A stretch of DNA of 64,000 nucleotides from Diplolepis rosae (taxonomy: Eukaryota > Arthropoda > Insecta > Hymenoptera > Diplolepididae), in NCBI GenBank assembly GCA_030998225.1, contig JAPYXD010000704.1:5394001-5458000 (forward strand). The letters are read 5' to 3'. The notes beneath the pieces were generated by a model that saw only the letters and a list, made by a program, of their open reading frames with translations, did no database searches and was not told where the DNA came from. A program made the position numbers and the translations under genes. This document shows, one piece after another, positions 23,613 to 34,224 of this stretch. The stretch's first letter is position 1, and each line of letters begins with the position of its first letter.

Positions 23613-23771
23613 AAATCGCATCGGGGCCTACACCCGCGTTCCTGTGTCTCGGGTGGACTTGACTGTCCTCGTCGTTCCGGGGAGGAATCTGTTTTTACAG
23701 GTATGCCTAAACCCGTCCTGGGAGAGTCCTATACAACGTCTATAGAAGATTTTGCCATTTTTCCTCCCCAC
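23613..23771 (+). other. 3' UTR of the left LINE, shortened
   Basis: Shares its start (gcatcggggcctacacccgcg) and its end (gggagagtcctatacaacgt, then cctcccca before the A tail) with the inverted copy, but lacks about 150 bp of the middle. Confidence 0.7.
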
Positions 23772-23800
23772 AAAAAAAAAAAAAAAAGTGTGCGGGGTCC

Positions 23801-24536
23801 TTCCACCAAACCAATCTGTAAGTATTTTTATTTATCATTATAATTTCAATTTACATAAAATTTTTGAAGAAAGGCGTCTTTTAAAATTTAGAATACTTAC
23901 TTAACTTCATGAAACTATATAAATACACTTGAATTTTAATTGACCGTCGCTCTCTACGAATGTTGTGTGACAGATTACAGAATGATGGTTTTAACAATAG
24001 CTTATTTTTTTTCATTTATAAAACTAACCCTATGCCAAAATAAGAAAAATTTATAATTTCACATATTAATTATAAATTGTATATATAATTGTCGAATACA
24101 TTTAATTGAATAAAATTTGTAAAGAATGAGTAATAGAGATATTATTGTAATGAGCATAACATGATGTATTGCTTACGAAGAATCAAAATAATAAACACAA
24201 GATTTATTTATAATAATCGAAGTAATTTGCATTGATGAAAACCCATAAGTTCCTCTTTTAATTTTTAAAACTTGTTAAAATTACCAGTGGCTTTACAATG
24301 GATATTTATAAAGTATAACGAAAAATTAAGACCGTAATCTTTCTGTAAACGAATAAGAAACTGATTTTTATTGTTTTTCCAGATTAATCTAGCAATGAGC
24401 TATGATGGCTCAGGCGTAAGTGTCACCAAATTAAACGCAAATGATACTACATTTTCTAAGCCTAATCGACCCACTCTATGACAAACAAAAATAAAATCTT
24501 TTAATATATAGTTCCACAAAATGTAGATTTACGATA
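23801..24536. other. AT-rich spacer between the two LINE poly(A) tails
   Basis: About 740 bp of non-coding DNA between the left copy's A tail and the T run of the inverted right copy. No gene or TIR recognised. Confidence 0.5.
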
Positions 24537-24907
24537 TTTTTTTTTTTTTTTTTTTTTGGTGATAAGGAAAAATGGTGAAATCTTTTATAGACGTTGTACA
24601 GGACTCTCCTAGGACGGGTCTAGGAATACCTGTTAAAACCAAAAAACCCCTCTCACGAACCAAAACACCACCCGCGGATCCGCCTTTCGGCTTTAAACTT
24701 CATGGGTGGTTGGTTCCAGCTTAAAGTTGCGTAGGACTCTTCCGTCATCCGTTCGCTCGGAACTCCCATCCGCGGCTACACGCCCCATTGGCAGACCCAC
24801 CAGCCGCGCCAACCTAGAATGGAACAAGGAAATTCCTCCCTCGGCGGAAGCGGATAGCCAAGTCCGACCAGGGCGCAGACCCGCGGGTGTAGGCCCCGAT
24901 GCGATTT

Positions 24908-27120
24908 CTACTGGCCCTCCTCGTTGTTACGCTCTCGACGCCCATCAAGCTCCCTCGTCTTCATCACAAGTGTGACGACTGGCTCGATGAGCGTCAAGAA
25001 CCGTTTAGACTGGAGCATGTGAGGGACCATCGTGTCAGGAGTAACCTCGGCACCCACCGCCTGACCGAGGACCTCCCTAGCCACACCCCATTTTGCGCAG
25101 ACGAAGAGTGCGTGCTCTGCGTTATCCACCGGGAAATCGCAGTAGCAACACTCTCCTCGTCTCTATTCTTAAAGCGCCTCAGGTACGCGTTGTAACAGCC
25201 ATGGCCCGAGAGCGCTTTCGACAAATAAAAGCCGACTTCCCCGTGCCCACGGGGAAGTCACCCAGGTGGCGAGCTCCGAGATCAGGCGGTAGGTCCATCT
25301 CCCTGTCTGCTCACCATGCCATCTCATCTGCCACTTCTCGACGAGTCTGTGCCTTCCATCCTTGCGGATAACCTCCTTTGCGTGAGCGATTTCCTGCAGA
25401 TCGGCGCAGGTAAGCTCCTTACGAAGCTGAAAGTTCTCCTGCCTTTCCTCCGCCAATAAATCTATTGGCGGGACGCATTGCGTCTGTCAATGCTAATCAA
25501 CGCACAGAATCCCTTATGCTTACCAGTTCCTTTTCTTGCATTTGTGGCGATGTTAACCACACCTTGATGGCGTCCACAGTGGACCTGCCTTTCCTGAATC
25601 CGAACTGGTTTTCCGAGACACCGTTCTCCCCGACCAAGAGAGCCTGGCGCCGTTGTAGAATCAACTTCTCCAGAAGCTTCCCTATCGTATCCACTAAGCA
25701 TATTGTGCTATACGCCGAGGCAACCCCTAGAGGTTTGTTGCCCTTCCTCAGCAGGACCAACCTCTGCTTCTTCCAATCTGCGAAGAACCTCCCCTCCCGA
25801 AGACAGGAGTTAAAGGGTTCTAGGAAGATCATCGGGTATGCGCCGATCACCTCTTTGAGGATCTCGTTCGGCGCCCCGTCGATACCCGGCGCTGTATTTG
25901 CCTTAAGCCTTCTACCCGCTCTCCCGCTCTCTCGCGCCGGACCACGCAGGAACTTCGGTCCTGTCTTTCGAACGGTTCCACGTGTGGAAACAAGCTTCGC
26001 ACAATGTACTTGAATCGATCGGGAATATTCAGGCCCGGGGTTTTTCTTCTAGTCACCAATCTCTTGGTGACTATTTTGATGGCGAGACCCCATGGGTCCT
26101 TCTCGACCTCATCGATCAAGTCTTTCCAGCATTGAAGTCGGCTTTTCTTTTTGCCTCGCCTCAAAGCTATTTTTGCCTCTTTCCATGCCTCGTGCAGTAT
26201 AGCATCCCCCTTTGAACGGGTGAATTTTCGCCGCGCTGCGAGGCATTCTCGACGTAGGGCTGTCAACTGGTCGTTCCACCAGTACATCGAACCTTTGTGT
26301 TGCCAGCGCTTACGGCGAGGCATCGAGTAGTCACAAGCCGCGACCACCTTCTGCCTCGCTGAGCGCACAGTAGCTTCAATCGACCCAGCAGGGCAGACCC
26401 AACAAAGCTCATCAATGAGCATGGTTTCTTCGCGGTTTTCACAAAGTCTTTCCCTGCTGAGTCGTCTCTTGTTCCAGGAGGGGCGCCTTCCTTCGCCACC
26501 CCTACCCTTATCCACCGCCCGACACCGTTGTTCTAGTGTAAATTTGATGCACCGTGGTCACTCAAGGTTATTACCTCGAGGACCGTCCAATCGCTTATGC
26601 GTGAAGCGAGGCGTGGTGCGGCAATCGTGAGATCAATTATTTACCTCCCCGCTCTTCGTCTGAACGTGAATTCCCCGCCCTGATTCAAGACGATCAGGTC
26701 ATTCCTAGCGACCATCTCGCCAACCGAAATTCCCCTCCTATCTAGGCGGGCCTCACCCCTTTTGGGCGACTTACTGTTGAAGTCACCCCCCATGAGGGAT
26801 CGCCCGATGGCCTCACGGAGGCTTTCCTCAAGGAGGAGGATCTGGGTCTCAAAGACATCAAAGGGATCGCCGGGGGAGAAGTAGCAGCTGTACACACGCA
26901 CACCCGCCACCTCCACCTAAACGAACACCGCGTCGGTCTCCAGGAAGTCCCCGACGCCCAATTCAGGGTTACAAACAAGGATGCCGGCCCACCTTGATGC
27001 ATCCTGATACCAAGCAGAGTTATTGGACCACTTGTACTGCTCACTAATGAGCAGCACATCAACCCCCCTCTCCCTGGCAGTCTGCAACAGGAGGTCCTGG
27101 GCATCCTTCCCCCTTCCGAG
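24908..27120 (-). pseudogene. Inverted LINE ORF2, deleted for the RT core
   Basis: Reading leftward: endonuclease pieces (GADVLL-type, then YSCYFSPGDPFDVFETQ and GGDFNSKSPKRGEARL), a linker with SMYWWNDQLTALRREC, RT start KKQRLVLLRKGNKP to NQFGFRKGRSTVDAI, then the break at about 25462 inside the ISIDIRNAF-type motif. Past the break come EIAHAKEVIRKDG, a Cys/His segment near CDFPVDNAEHALFVC, and the terminal QSKRFLTLIEPVVT. Several frameshifts and stops lie between pieces. The zinc-like C-terminal motif is typical of R1-clade ORF2. Confidence 0.85.
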
Positions 27121-27137
27121 GTTGAGCTACAGGAACT

Positions 27138-28134
27138 TCAATTCCTGCCTCTGAACCTCCGAAGCTCTTCGCGGAAGACCGGGCAGGAGCCGCTCCCTGA
27201 AACAAGGGCGAAATTTTTGTCCCCCCTCTCTGCGCATGACAGGCGCCTTGGTGGCTCCTTACAAGTCCTGGCCAAGTGTCGCGTGGCGCCGCATCTCCAA
27301 CAGGCGTTTTTCCTGTCGGGGTTGCTGCAGCCCCGGGACCCGTGGCCGTACCCAAGGCAACTAAAGCAGCGGGCGACTTCCACGTGCTCGCGAACGTGGC
27401 ACGCAACCCACCCGATCCTCAATTTACCTAGCTGAAGCAGACGAGAACGATTTCTTCCTTCCTGGTCCATCGGATAGACAGGACCTCAAGTCCTGCCTTC
27501 CGGTGGTCGACTTGCGCCTTCATTTCCCTCAAGATGTCTGCGCAGGACTGGCTGTCCTTCGCTGACACCTTGATGGCGTCGCCCGACCTGGCGGGCGCTT
27601 TTTGCGCAGGTTCCTCCGCCCTTTTCTCCTTTTTTTCTTTCATTTTCTTTTTTTTTCTTTTTTTCATGACCACATGCCAGTCCCCTTCTTTATTTGGGTG
27701 CTGGCTTGTGGCCACCTCAGCATAAGAGGGCGAAGAGCCACCCTTCCCCTCTTGGGAGTTTTTCCCAGAGGGGGAGAGGGCGCAGATGTTTTTTCGCCCT
27801 TCGCCTGATTTTTTGGGGTATCTCCCAGAGACGCCGAACGTCGTCTCCTAAAGATCCTCAATTTCTTTATGGCGGGGTGAGACTCCATTTTCATCTGGAT
27901 TTTCACCCCGCTTTCCAGGAGGCACTTGTGCGTGTTGAGCATACGGCTCAACACCTGAGTTGCCTCATTTACTGAGTCTTTAACAAAGCCAGGGTTATTC
28001 CTCAGCATACCCTGTTTGATAACGCTGAGGGCCCTGGCTGACTTCTCCATCTTATCATTTTGCTCCTTCAGAAGCTGGAGGACGTCCTTCCATCCCTCGG
28101 CTCCAGAAGAAGCACACAAATCCACTTCCCTCAC
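27138..28134 (-). pseudogene. Inverted LINE ORF1 (CCHC zinc knuckles), broken
   Basis: Starts near MREVDLCASSGAEGWKD, about 35 residues upstream of the segment shared with the left copy (LLKEQND.MEKSARALSVI). The lysine-rich middle is frameshifted. The C-terminal piece has CFSCLGYGHGSRGC and CWRCGATRHLARTC. In the second knuckle R stands where the left copy has G, a change next to the zinc-binding His. Confidence 0.85.
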
Positions 28135-28140
28135 ATTTTT

Positions 28141-28650
28141 AAGTTTATTACCATAAATCTTTTTTACCAGCGCATCGTGCCTAGAGGAGCGGGTCGGAAT
28201 AGTTGGGAATGGGTGTATTCTCGTTTCGAAATCCTACCCCAGTTCCCTGAGGCCCAACCTCCGCTTAGCCGTCCCGGAATACACGGACAGACCGGACTCG
28301 CTCGAAGCAACACAGGCTCCGACACCTGTGTTCAATACGCACTACCTGATCGAGGTCCCGAAGGGGCTGGCTTCTGATCCCGCATGACACACCACCTCGG
28401 TGGAGTTAGGCTCACAGCAGCCTCCGCTCCTCGTGGGCCGGGGAAGATACCACTCGGCGACGAAGCACTCCCAGTGGGATGTCATACGGAAACGATCGTT
28501 TGGACTGTTTTTGGTCACAGACATCGGAGGCTTCGCAGTGTCCCCCACGAGATTCCATACACCAATTTGCTCTTAGCCTCATTCAAGAGAGAGACCGTCT
28601 ATAGGTTCTACTGTCACATTCAAGGGACACATATTTCGAGGAATTGAGTT
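28141..28650 (-). other. 5' UTR-like GC-rich region of the right LINE
   Basis: GC-rich and without a recognised ORF. It abuts the first codons of ORF1 at about 28134 and ends in AT-rich DNA near 28650. Confidence 0.5.
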
Positions 28651-28711
28651 TTGAAAATTGAGGTTTTCGCACGCGCCGAGTGAGTAAAGGCCGGTGAGTC
28701 CTTCAGCACAG

Positions 28712-28777
28712 TGAAGCGGTGGCGTAGTGGTGATGGCTATCGGCTGGCATGCTCGCGGCGTGGCTTCAATTCTTTTT
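28712..28777 (+). ncRNA. tRNA-like Pol III promoter (SINE head or tRNA relic)
   Basis: tggcgtagtgg (28720-28730) fits a tRNA A box and ggcttcaattc (28762-28772) fits a B box. They are about 31 nt apart, and a TTTTT run (28772-28776), a Pol III terminator, follows. A 7-bp acceptor stem could not be formed, so this is not a functional tRNA. A SINE head or tRNA pseudogene is more likely. Confidence 0.45.
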
Positions 28778-28780
28778 GAC

Positions 28781-29067
28781 GTTGATTTTGTTTTTAATTT
28801 GTATTCATTGTTAATTATTTACAATGTAGTTAGTATAAGTTATGATCATTTGTAATGAATTTAATTTAAATAGCAAAAACTAAAAATTATAAATAATAAT
28901 TAATGCTGTCAATATATTTTGCATAATTTATATTAATAATAATTATTTGAAAGGTACATTGATTTTACACTTTATTTAAAATGTTCTCACACTCATTCCA
29001 AACTGGAGGAATTAGGAATTAGAAAGTGTTTGTGGATACTATATATATTTGTTTATTTTATATTTTC
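28781..29067. other. AT-rich flank of the provirus
   Basis: No gene recognised. It ends in the left CTGG copy of the provirus target duplication (29068-29071). Confidence 0.5.
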
Positions 29068-29071
29068 CTGG

Positions 29072-31646
29072 TGTGACGTCTAAAGTCACACAAGTTTTAA
29101 ATTATCGGAAGGACAATTTAAAAGGTAGATTTTTGAGTCTAGTGTTTTCACTCTAATAACTCAGGAAAAAATTTAAGATTAATTTGGCAGTCAGAATCAG
29201 TAAAAATTTCTTTCTAAACCTAGGGGAATTATTTCAAAAATTGAAAGAAGGGAGGTGAGAGTTTAAACGAAATTGCACATCGCATTAAGGAGCACACCAG
29301 ATCGTTTAAAGGCTCAGGGATAGGTTTAAGGAAAGATATTTATGAATATCGATACCAGATTGGTTACTGGCACCCAGATATTCATATGGAGGAACACAAA
29401 ATTATATCAATATTCAAAATAAAGAGAGAGATATAGTTAGACAGCCATTTATTTATTTTACTTACTTTGTTTTTCGTTTGTGTAATCCTTTGAAAATAGA
29501 TGAATCCGTGGAGAAGTCTGGTAACTTGTTTTAGTATCCCGTAGTATTGAGTAACTTATTAAACCTTGAGAAAAACTTGAAAATGTCAAAATCGGAGATT
29601 ATTATTTGAAAAAATGCTTTTTAAAAAGCGAACTTGGAAAATCTTAGTAAGAGAAAAACTTTAAAGATGTCGAAACCGGCGCGTATTTGTAAAAATTGTT
29701 TGTTTGTGGAAAAAGCTGGATTTTGTAATTGACGAGAATTTTTATAAAGAAATTGTAGAGAAGCGGAACTGTCTTAAAAAATGAAAATGCATAACTTTTA
29801 TGTATTCTCATCTTTTCCCTTTCTACTTGAAAATCTTTTAGGGGAGTTGAAACTACTAGTTTTAGTTGTTTGATTGGTTGGCTGTCTATAGTGACATACT
29901 TACGCCCTCGCAATAGTCGACGAAAATCTCAAGGGCTGACCCATTGGGTTGGGCCTTATAGGAGTTTCCAAACTTTTCCAGATTCATCGATTTCCCAAGA
30001 GATGGCGCTACGTGTATATTCTAAAATAAAATACTTTGAAAATTAATTATTTAAACAATTATGTTTACAGATTTAGTAATTTTCAACTAATCGAAGAGTC
30101 AAACTATGATATGTTTCTCTTATGTCTTAAATTAACTTACAAAATCGTGAATTTACATTAAATTAGTCACGTTTCTACTTCAAATTCAAAAGAATCATTA
30201 TCGCTTAAAATTAATACATATTTCGAAGTTAGTTCTTCAATTAATTCATATTAACTGTTGAATGTTTTGTTTAAATATATATATAATTCTTACATTATGG
30301 AAGATAAATTTATATGTAAGTTTTATCTTACTGAAATTCATTTCTTAAGATATAGGTACTAATTCTAAAATCTGACTTTGAATTTAATTTTCTATTGCTT
30401 TGTTTTAACATTTTTATTTGTAGGTAAATATGTTATAATTTAACATTTAAAACAAATTATATTGATTTGAAAGTTGTGTGCACAGTTGCTTATAAAATAT
30501 ATATCTAATTACATGATTGTGTCGGTAAAACAGAACATTTCGATTACTTGAAATACTGAATAATAGTAGTTTAATTAAATTAAATTATTAGTTTTCTCTG
30601 ATACAATTATATCTCTGAATATTGATTGCAAGTTAAATTGGAGTTTTGTGACAGAGATTGATTTAAAGTTTTACGAAGTGTGGAATTTGTTTATAAAAAA
30701 TAATTTATATTTTTGTGAAGGCAAAAATAGTTAGGTTTGTTAAATTACTATTGAAAATAAATATGAAATATATTGAATTATCAAATAAACTGATCATTGA
30801 ATTTCTTAGAATTAATTCAAAATACAATGAAAAATGTATGAATAATTTTTAGTAATTTAATAACTAGTATTTTACCTTCTCATAAGCATTTGCATTTGCA
30901 TTGGTAAGGTAGATTCCTAATTATTGAATCTTTTAAATAAATTGCTATTGGTTTATGGTTACATTCCATTAGTTTCAAATGTTAGTTCAAAAATAATAAA
31001 ATAGATTCAAATTGCAATTCTCTTATTAGTTAATATAATTTTTTTTCTTATTCATAACATACCGAATAAAATTAAAAGAGATGTTAATTTCTTATTTAAT
31101 TCAATTGTTTTATAAAATCTTCTTTTTAAAAGTTTTTTTTTCTTTTTTGAATAGGCCTAAGATATTATCTAGACAGAGAATGCACTTTGTATCTATTTGT
31201 ATTTTCATTGGAGGGGTACCGGCGCGGTCGCCTTTGAGCGATAGCCTAAGCTGTTTATGATTTCTTGTAATGGCTAAATACTGGACTATTTACTGCTTGT
31301 ATTTGTTTGGAGGTTTATGAATTTATCTTGTTAGAGGCTGGTAAACGTTTACATTTGAAAAGGAAATACGATTGTGAGCGACGTGTTTTGGTCGAAATAT
31401 AGAGGTACAAAGTTTATTATATTTTATGATAATCTATGTAAATTTTCAGTTTTCATATTGATGCAGCTGCGTTTCGAATTTATCTTAAATGGTTTCTGGT
31501 CTTAACTGTTCACAAAAGATTGAGAAATCCGTTGAAAGTTATAAAATATTTTATAGATTTAAAACCACTCTTAATATTTCGAGAAATAATGGAGAAAAAT
31601 AAGATTCGGAGAAAAAAGGAAGTAGGTAATTTCAGAGGACGTCACA
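29072..31646 (-). mobile_element. 3' LTR of the provirus (2575 bp)
   Basis: Termini TGTGACGTC...GACGTCACA. Collinear with 43273-45598; I count 7 differences by eye in the first ~190 bases. It contains about 250 bp (30901-31150) absent from the other LTR. An 89-codon ORF at 29644-29913 recurs in the other LTR at 43846-44115, but it is simply part of the duplicated LTR and has no recognised motif. Confidence 0.88.
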
Positions 31647-31655
31647 TCCCCACCG
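31647..31655 (-). other. Polypurine tract of the provirus
   Basis: On the minus strand cggtgggga directly precedes the TGTGACG that opens the 3' LTR, the standard position for plus-strand priming. Confidence 0.75.
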
Positions 31656-31854
31656 TTAAATGTTTGCTAGGAGGTTACAAACTGAATAGCAAACATATCT
31701 CTGAGTATACGTTTCTTAATTTTGAAGAATTTGTTTACAATAAAAAGGATTCGATCTTAGTTCATGATGATTTGGTTGAGATGGTGTATAATGTAGTTGT
31801 TGCTTGTGAGGTTTCCACATAAATCAATTGTGTGTTTTTCTGAATTCTGTCAGT

Positions 31855-33383
31855 TCATGTTAACTGAAAGAATTGTTTATTAGGTGATGAGCTGCTCCCT
31901 TCTTGTGTTTTTGTGGGTTCGGGTGCTATGTGTGTCGAATGTAATTCTTGTGTGGCTGATGTATTTCCCATCTCGTTATCGTTAGTATTTTCTGGTCTTC
32001 TAGCTGCATATATCAAGAAATGCGTAACCGAAGTCCATAGGGCTCCCAATAGGTGTACTGACCATCCGTAGACTGAATGAATGACGTACGCTTGTAGTAT
32101 AATGTCGACCGTAATTTTGATGATATGGATGATCTTTAATATAGCTATTATCCCTGCACTTATTGTTCCAAATGTAAGGAATTTGGTGCAAATTCTGGTC
32201 CAAGTGTTTTCGATGATTCTCTCCATTGCATTTTCGTTTAAGAGTTTTAAAAGGCTTCCTTTGCTATTTCCTAAAGGATGTCCTCTCTTTTCTCGTGCAA
32301 TCTCGTTTAATATGGCGGGTATTTCCACTGGAAACATTATACTTTCCCAGATCTGGCCCAATTCTTTTTCTGTGTAGATCCCGCTAGTAGCTAATTCTGC
32401 AGGGTTGGTGTATTTCCATGTTGGTCTTGTCATCGGTTTCATTATAGATGGTTTCTCAGCTGTGGTAGGTAATGGTAAGATTCTGTACTATTGGTTTTCT
32501 ACGTAGTATAGTGATGGTAAAATCCTGTTGCATGGTATTTCCGTACCCATAGTTTTAAGTGCGTGGGTCCTTGGTGTGAGGAAGAATGTTTGGTTATTCC
32601 TAGTGACTTGGAGTTCCGCAAAACAGTTGTCTCCATGTTTCATTTTTATTTCTACGGGCACACACTTGACTATGTGTACTACTTCACCTGCAACGACTGC
32701 CATGTAACCTGGTCCTTTCATCAGATCAAATGCGAATTCATCTGGTGCGTGCGTTGCTATTGACAATGAATTTTTGAGCGTTTGTTTTTCTAGATTACAT
32801 TTATGAGTAATGACATCATTATACAATTGTTTCATTTGTGAGCTAATATGTTTTCCAACGTATACAAATTTAGAGTTTACATAGGCGAAAATATCGAGAT
32901 TAGATACAGAATTTTCTTTATTAATTGCAAAACTATCTCCTCTTAGTGTCTCGAAAATTACTAATATCCTGCTAAAATTATATTATGTGTAACTGTTTGG
33001 TTTACTTTTATTCCGTGAACAATGTGTGATTCACTTACTGTTAAAATACCGGTTTTGTGTACATCCTGACATGCGCTTTTACTTACATCATTGATATATT
33101 CGTTTTCGCCATTTAAAACAATAGAAATATGAGAATTCATTCCGCAATAGTAAATTGTACGATGAATTTCCATTTTACATTGAATAATTCTTGTTTCGGT
33201 TTACTGATTTATCTGGAGTAGCTGTACGTATCCTCTAGTTATATTTATTTTTGTTTCAGGTAAATCGCAATTCCCTACCTCTAATAACGATAAGGTTGTT
33301 ACATTTAAATGACGCAACCCACAATCGTATCCTATGAAACCATAAGCTCCTGCTATAATTGTGAAAAGTAATGTCCAAATCAT
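31855..33383 (-). pseudogene. Env-like glycoprotein of the provirus, broken into at least four pieces
   Basis: The minus-strand reading is split into 33383-33201, 33173-32961, 32835-32488 and 32442-31855 by stops and/or frameshifts. The first piece starts with a hydrophobic signal-peptide-like segment of about 15 residues. Later pieces contain several cysteines and N-X-T/S sites. The last carries a long hydrophobic membrane-spanning stretch in its central to C-terminal half, followed by a polar tail. From general knowledge it resembles the glycoprotein type shared by some insect LTR elements and chuvirus-like RNA viruses rather than the baculovirus-F type of classical errantiviruses; this family call is tentative. 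Position between integrase and the 3' LTR fits env. Not functional as it stands. Confidence 0.72.
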
Positions 33384-33477
33384 CTGTAATCAAAAAGAAG
33401 TATTAGTTTCGGTTATACGGGTTTTTGTTGGGCCCCAATATATACATTTGGTTGAGAGAGAGACAAAAATGATACTT

Positions 33478-34217
33478 TTATTCGCTAACCGAATCTTTCT
33501 GTTTCTTTCTCTTAGGTTTGATTATTTGATTTATGTGTGAAATTCTTAGTCTATTTGCATGAACTACTTTTGATCCGTTTTTATATTGGATCTTAACATT
33601 ATTTTTATTTATTATTTCTAAAACCTTATGAGGTCCTGAGTAATGGTCTCCAAATTTTTTTGGCTTGGGACCTTTTAACAGAAAGACGTAGTCTCCTATA
33701 TGGAAATTACGAGGATTCATGGCTCTATCATAATATTTTTTTGATTTTTCTTTCGATTCTACTAAATTATCGTAAACTAAAGTTCTAATTACGTTTAGCC
33801 TTGTAACTAAGTCTATTATGTATCCCTTATAAGTGGGTAAAACATCTACTTCCCTTAAAGGATCACTTAAGATAATCTTGCAAGTTTTCCGAATACTACC
33901 TCGTAAGGTGTATGTTTTGTGCTTTCCGAAACACATGTATTATAATTCAAGATAGCGATCTCTAACCAGTCATCCCATTCTTGGTCTCCAGTTGTATACT
34001 GCTTTAGAAATTCACCTAGGGCATGATGTGACCGTTCTAGAGATCCGTTAGATTGGGGGTGGAACGCGGTGGTTCGTACTTTTTAAATTTTGAATCGTTT
34101 AGAAATTCGCGTCATAAGTTTGCTTAAGAAATTTTGACCTTGATCTGTGAGTACTACTTTAGGAGCTCCGAATATACAAATAAATTTCTTTATAAAGGAA
34201 TCCGCTATTGTAGTTGC
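33478..34217 (-). pseudogene. Provirus pol remnant: integrase core end and C-terminal domain
   Basis: Minus strand. The first part carries VVLTDQGQNFLS (second catalytic Asp) and, after an in-frame TAA, AFHPQSNGSLERSHH with the catalytic Glu. A frameshift near 33.92 kb leads into an open 33936-33478 stretch with the GPHKVLEI-type integrase C-terminal motif and a lysine-rich end. The type is Ty3/gypsy (errantivirus-like). Everything N-terminal of this (protease, RT, RNase H, integrase zinc module) is missing because the sequence changes abruptly at about 34217-34224 into an unrelated plus-strand pol. Confidence 0.88.
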
Positions 34218-34224
34218 TAAAGTT
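34218..34224. other. Head-to-head deletion junction between two pol genes
   Basis: Left of this point the minus-strand integrase is readable; from 34224 rightward a plus-strand RT is readable. No LTR or target duplication lies between them, so a deletion or rearrangement joined the two. Confidence 0.65.

Larger units (their letters stand above)
19387..23787 (+). mobile_element. R1-clade non-LTR retrotransposon, left copy (5' end intact, internally deleted)
   Basis: A 4.4-kb LINE bounded by a 15-bp target duplication and ending in a 16-A tail (23772-23787). Order: about 1 kb of GC-rich 5' UTR (19387-20420), ORF1 with zinc knuckles, ORF2 with APE-type endonuclease and RT, then a short 3' UTR. 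Three CCHC-like knuckles in ORF1, an APE endonuclease and this RT type place it in the R1 clade; the exact family is not assigned. ORF1 and ORF2 both have frameshifts or stops, and the region between the RT catalytic box and the extreme C-terminus is deleted, so it is inactive. A related copy lies in opposite orientation at 24537-28650. Confidence 0.9.
24537..28650 (-). mobile_element. R1-clade non-LTR retrotransposon, right copy (inverted, internally deleted)
   Basis: Minus-strand LINE of the same family as 19387-23787. Its poly(A) appears as a T run at 24537-24558, so the two copies are tail to tail. The 3' UTR (24559-24907) is longer than in the left copy. The C-terminal part of ORF2 missing from the left copy is present here, but the core of the RT is missing: after GFCALISID the sequence jumps to an EERQENFQLRKELT segment. 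The 5' limit is uncertain. GC-rich 5' UTR-like sequence continues to about 28650 but differs from the left copy's 5' UTR, and I could not find a target duplication. Confidence 0.85.

Noticed and set aside
28712..28777. Functional tRNA gene
   Set aside because: A and B boxes are present but no acceptor stem can be formed and no CCA-side pairing is visible.
29644..29913. 89-codon ORF conserved at 43846-44115
   Set aside because: Conservation follows simply from lying in the two LTRs. No motif, and the positions differ as much as neighbouring non-coding LTR sequence.
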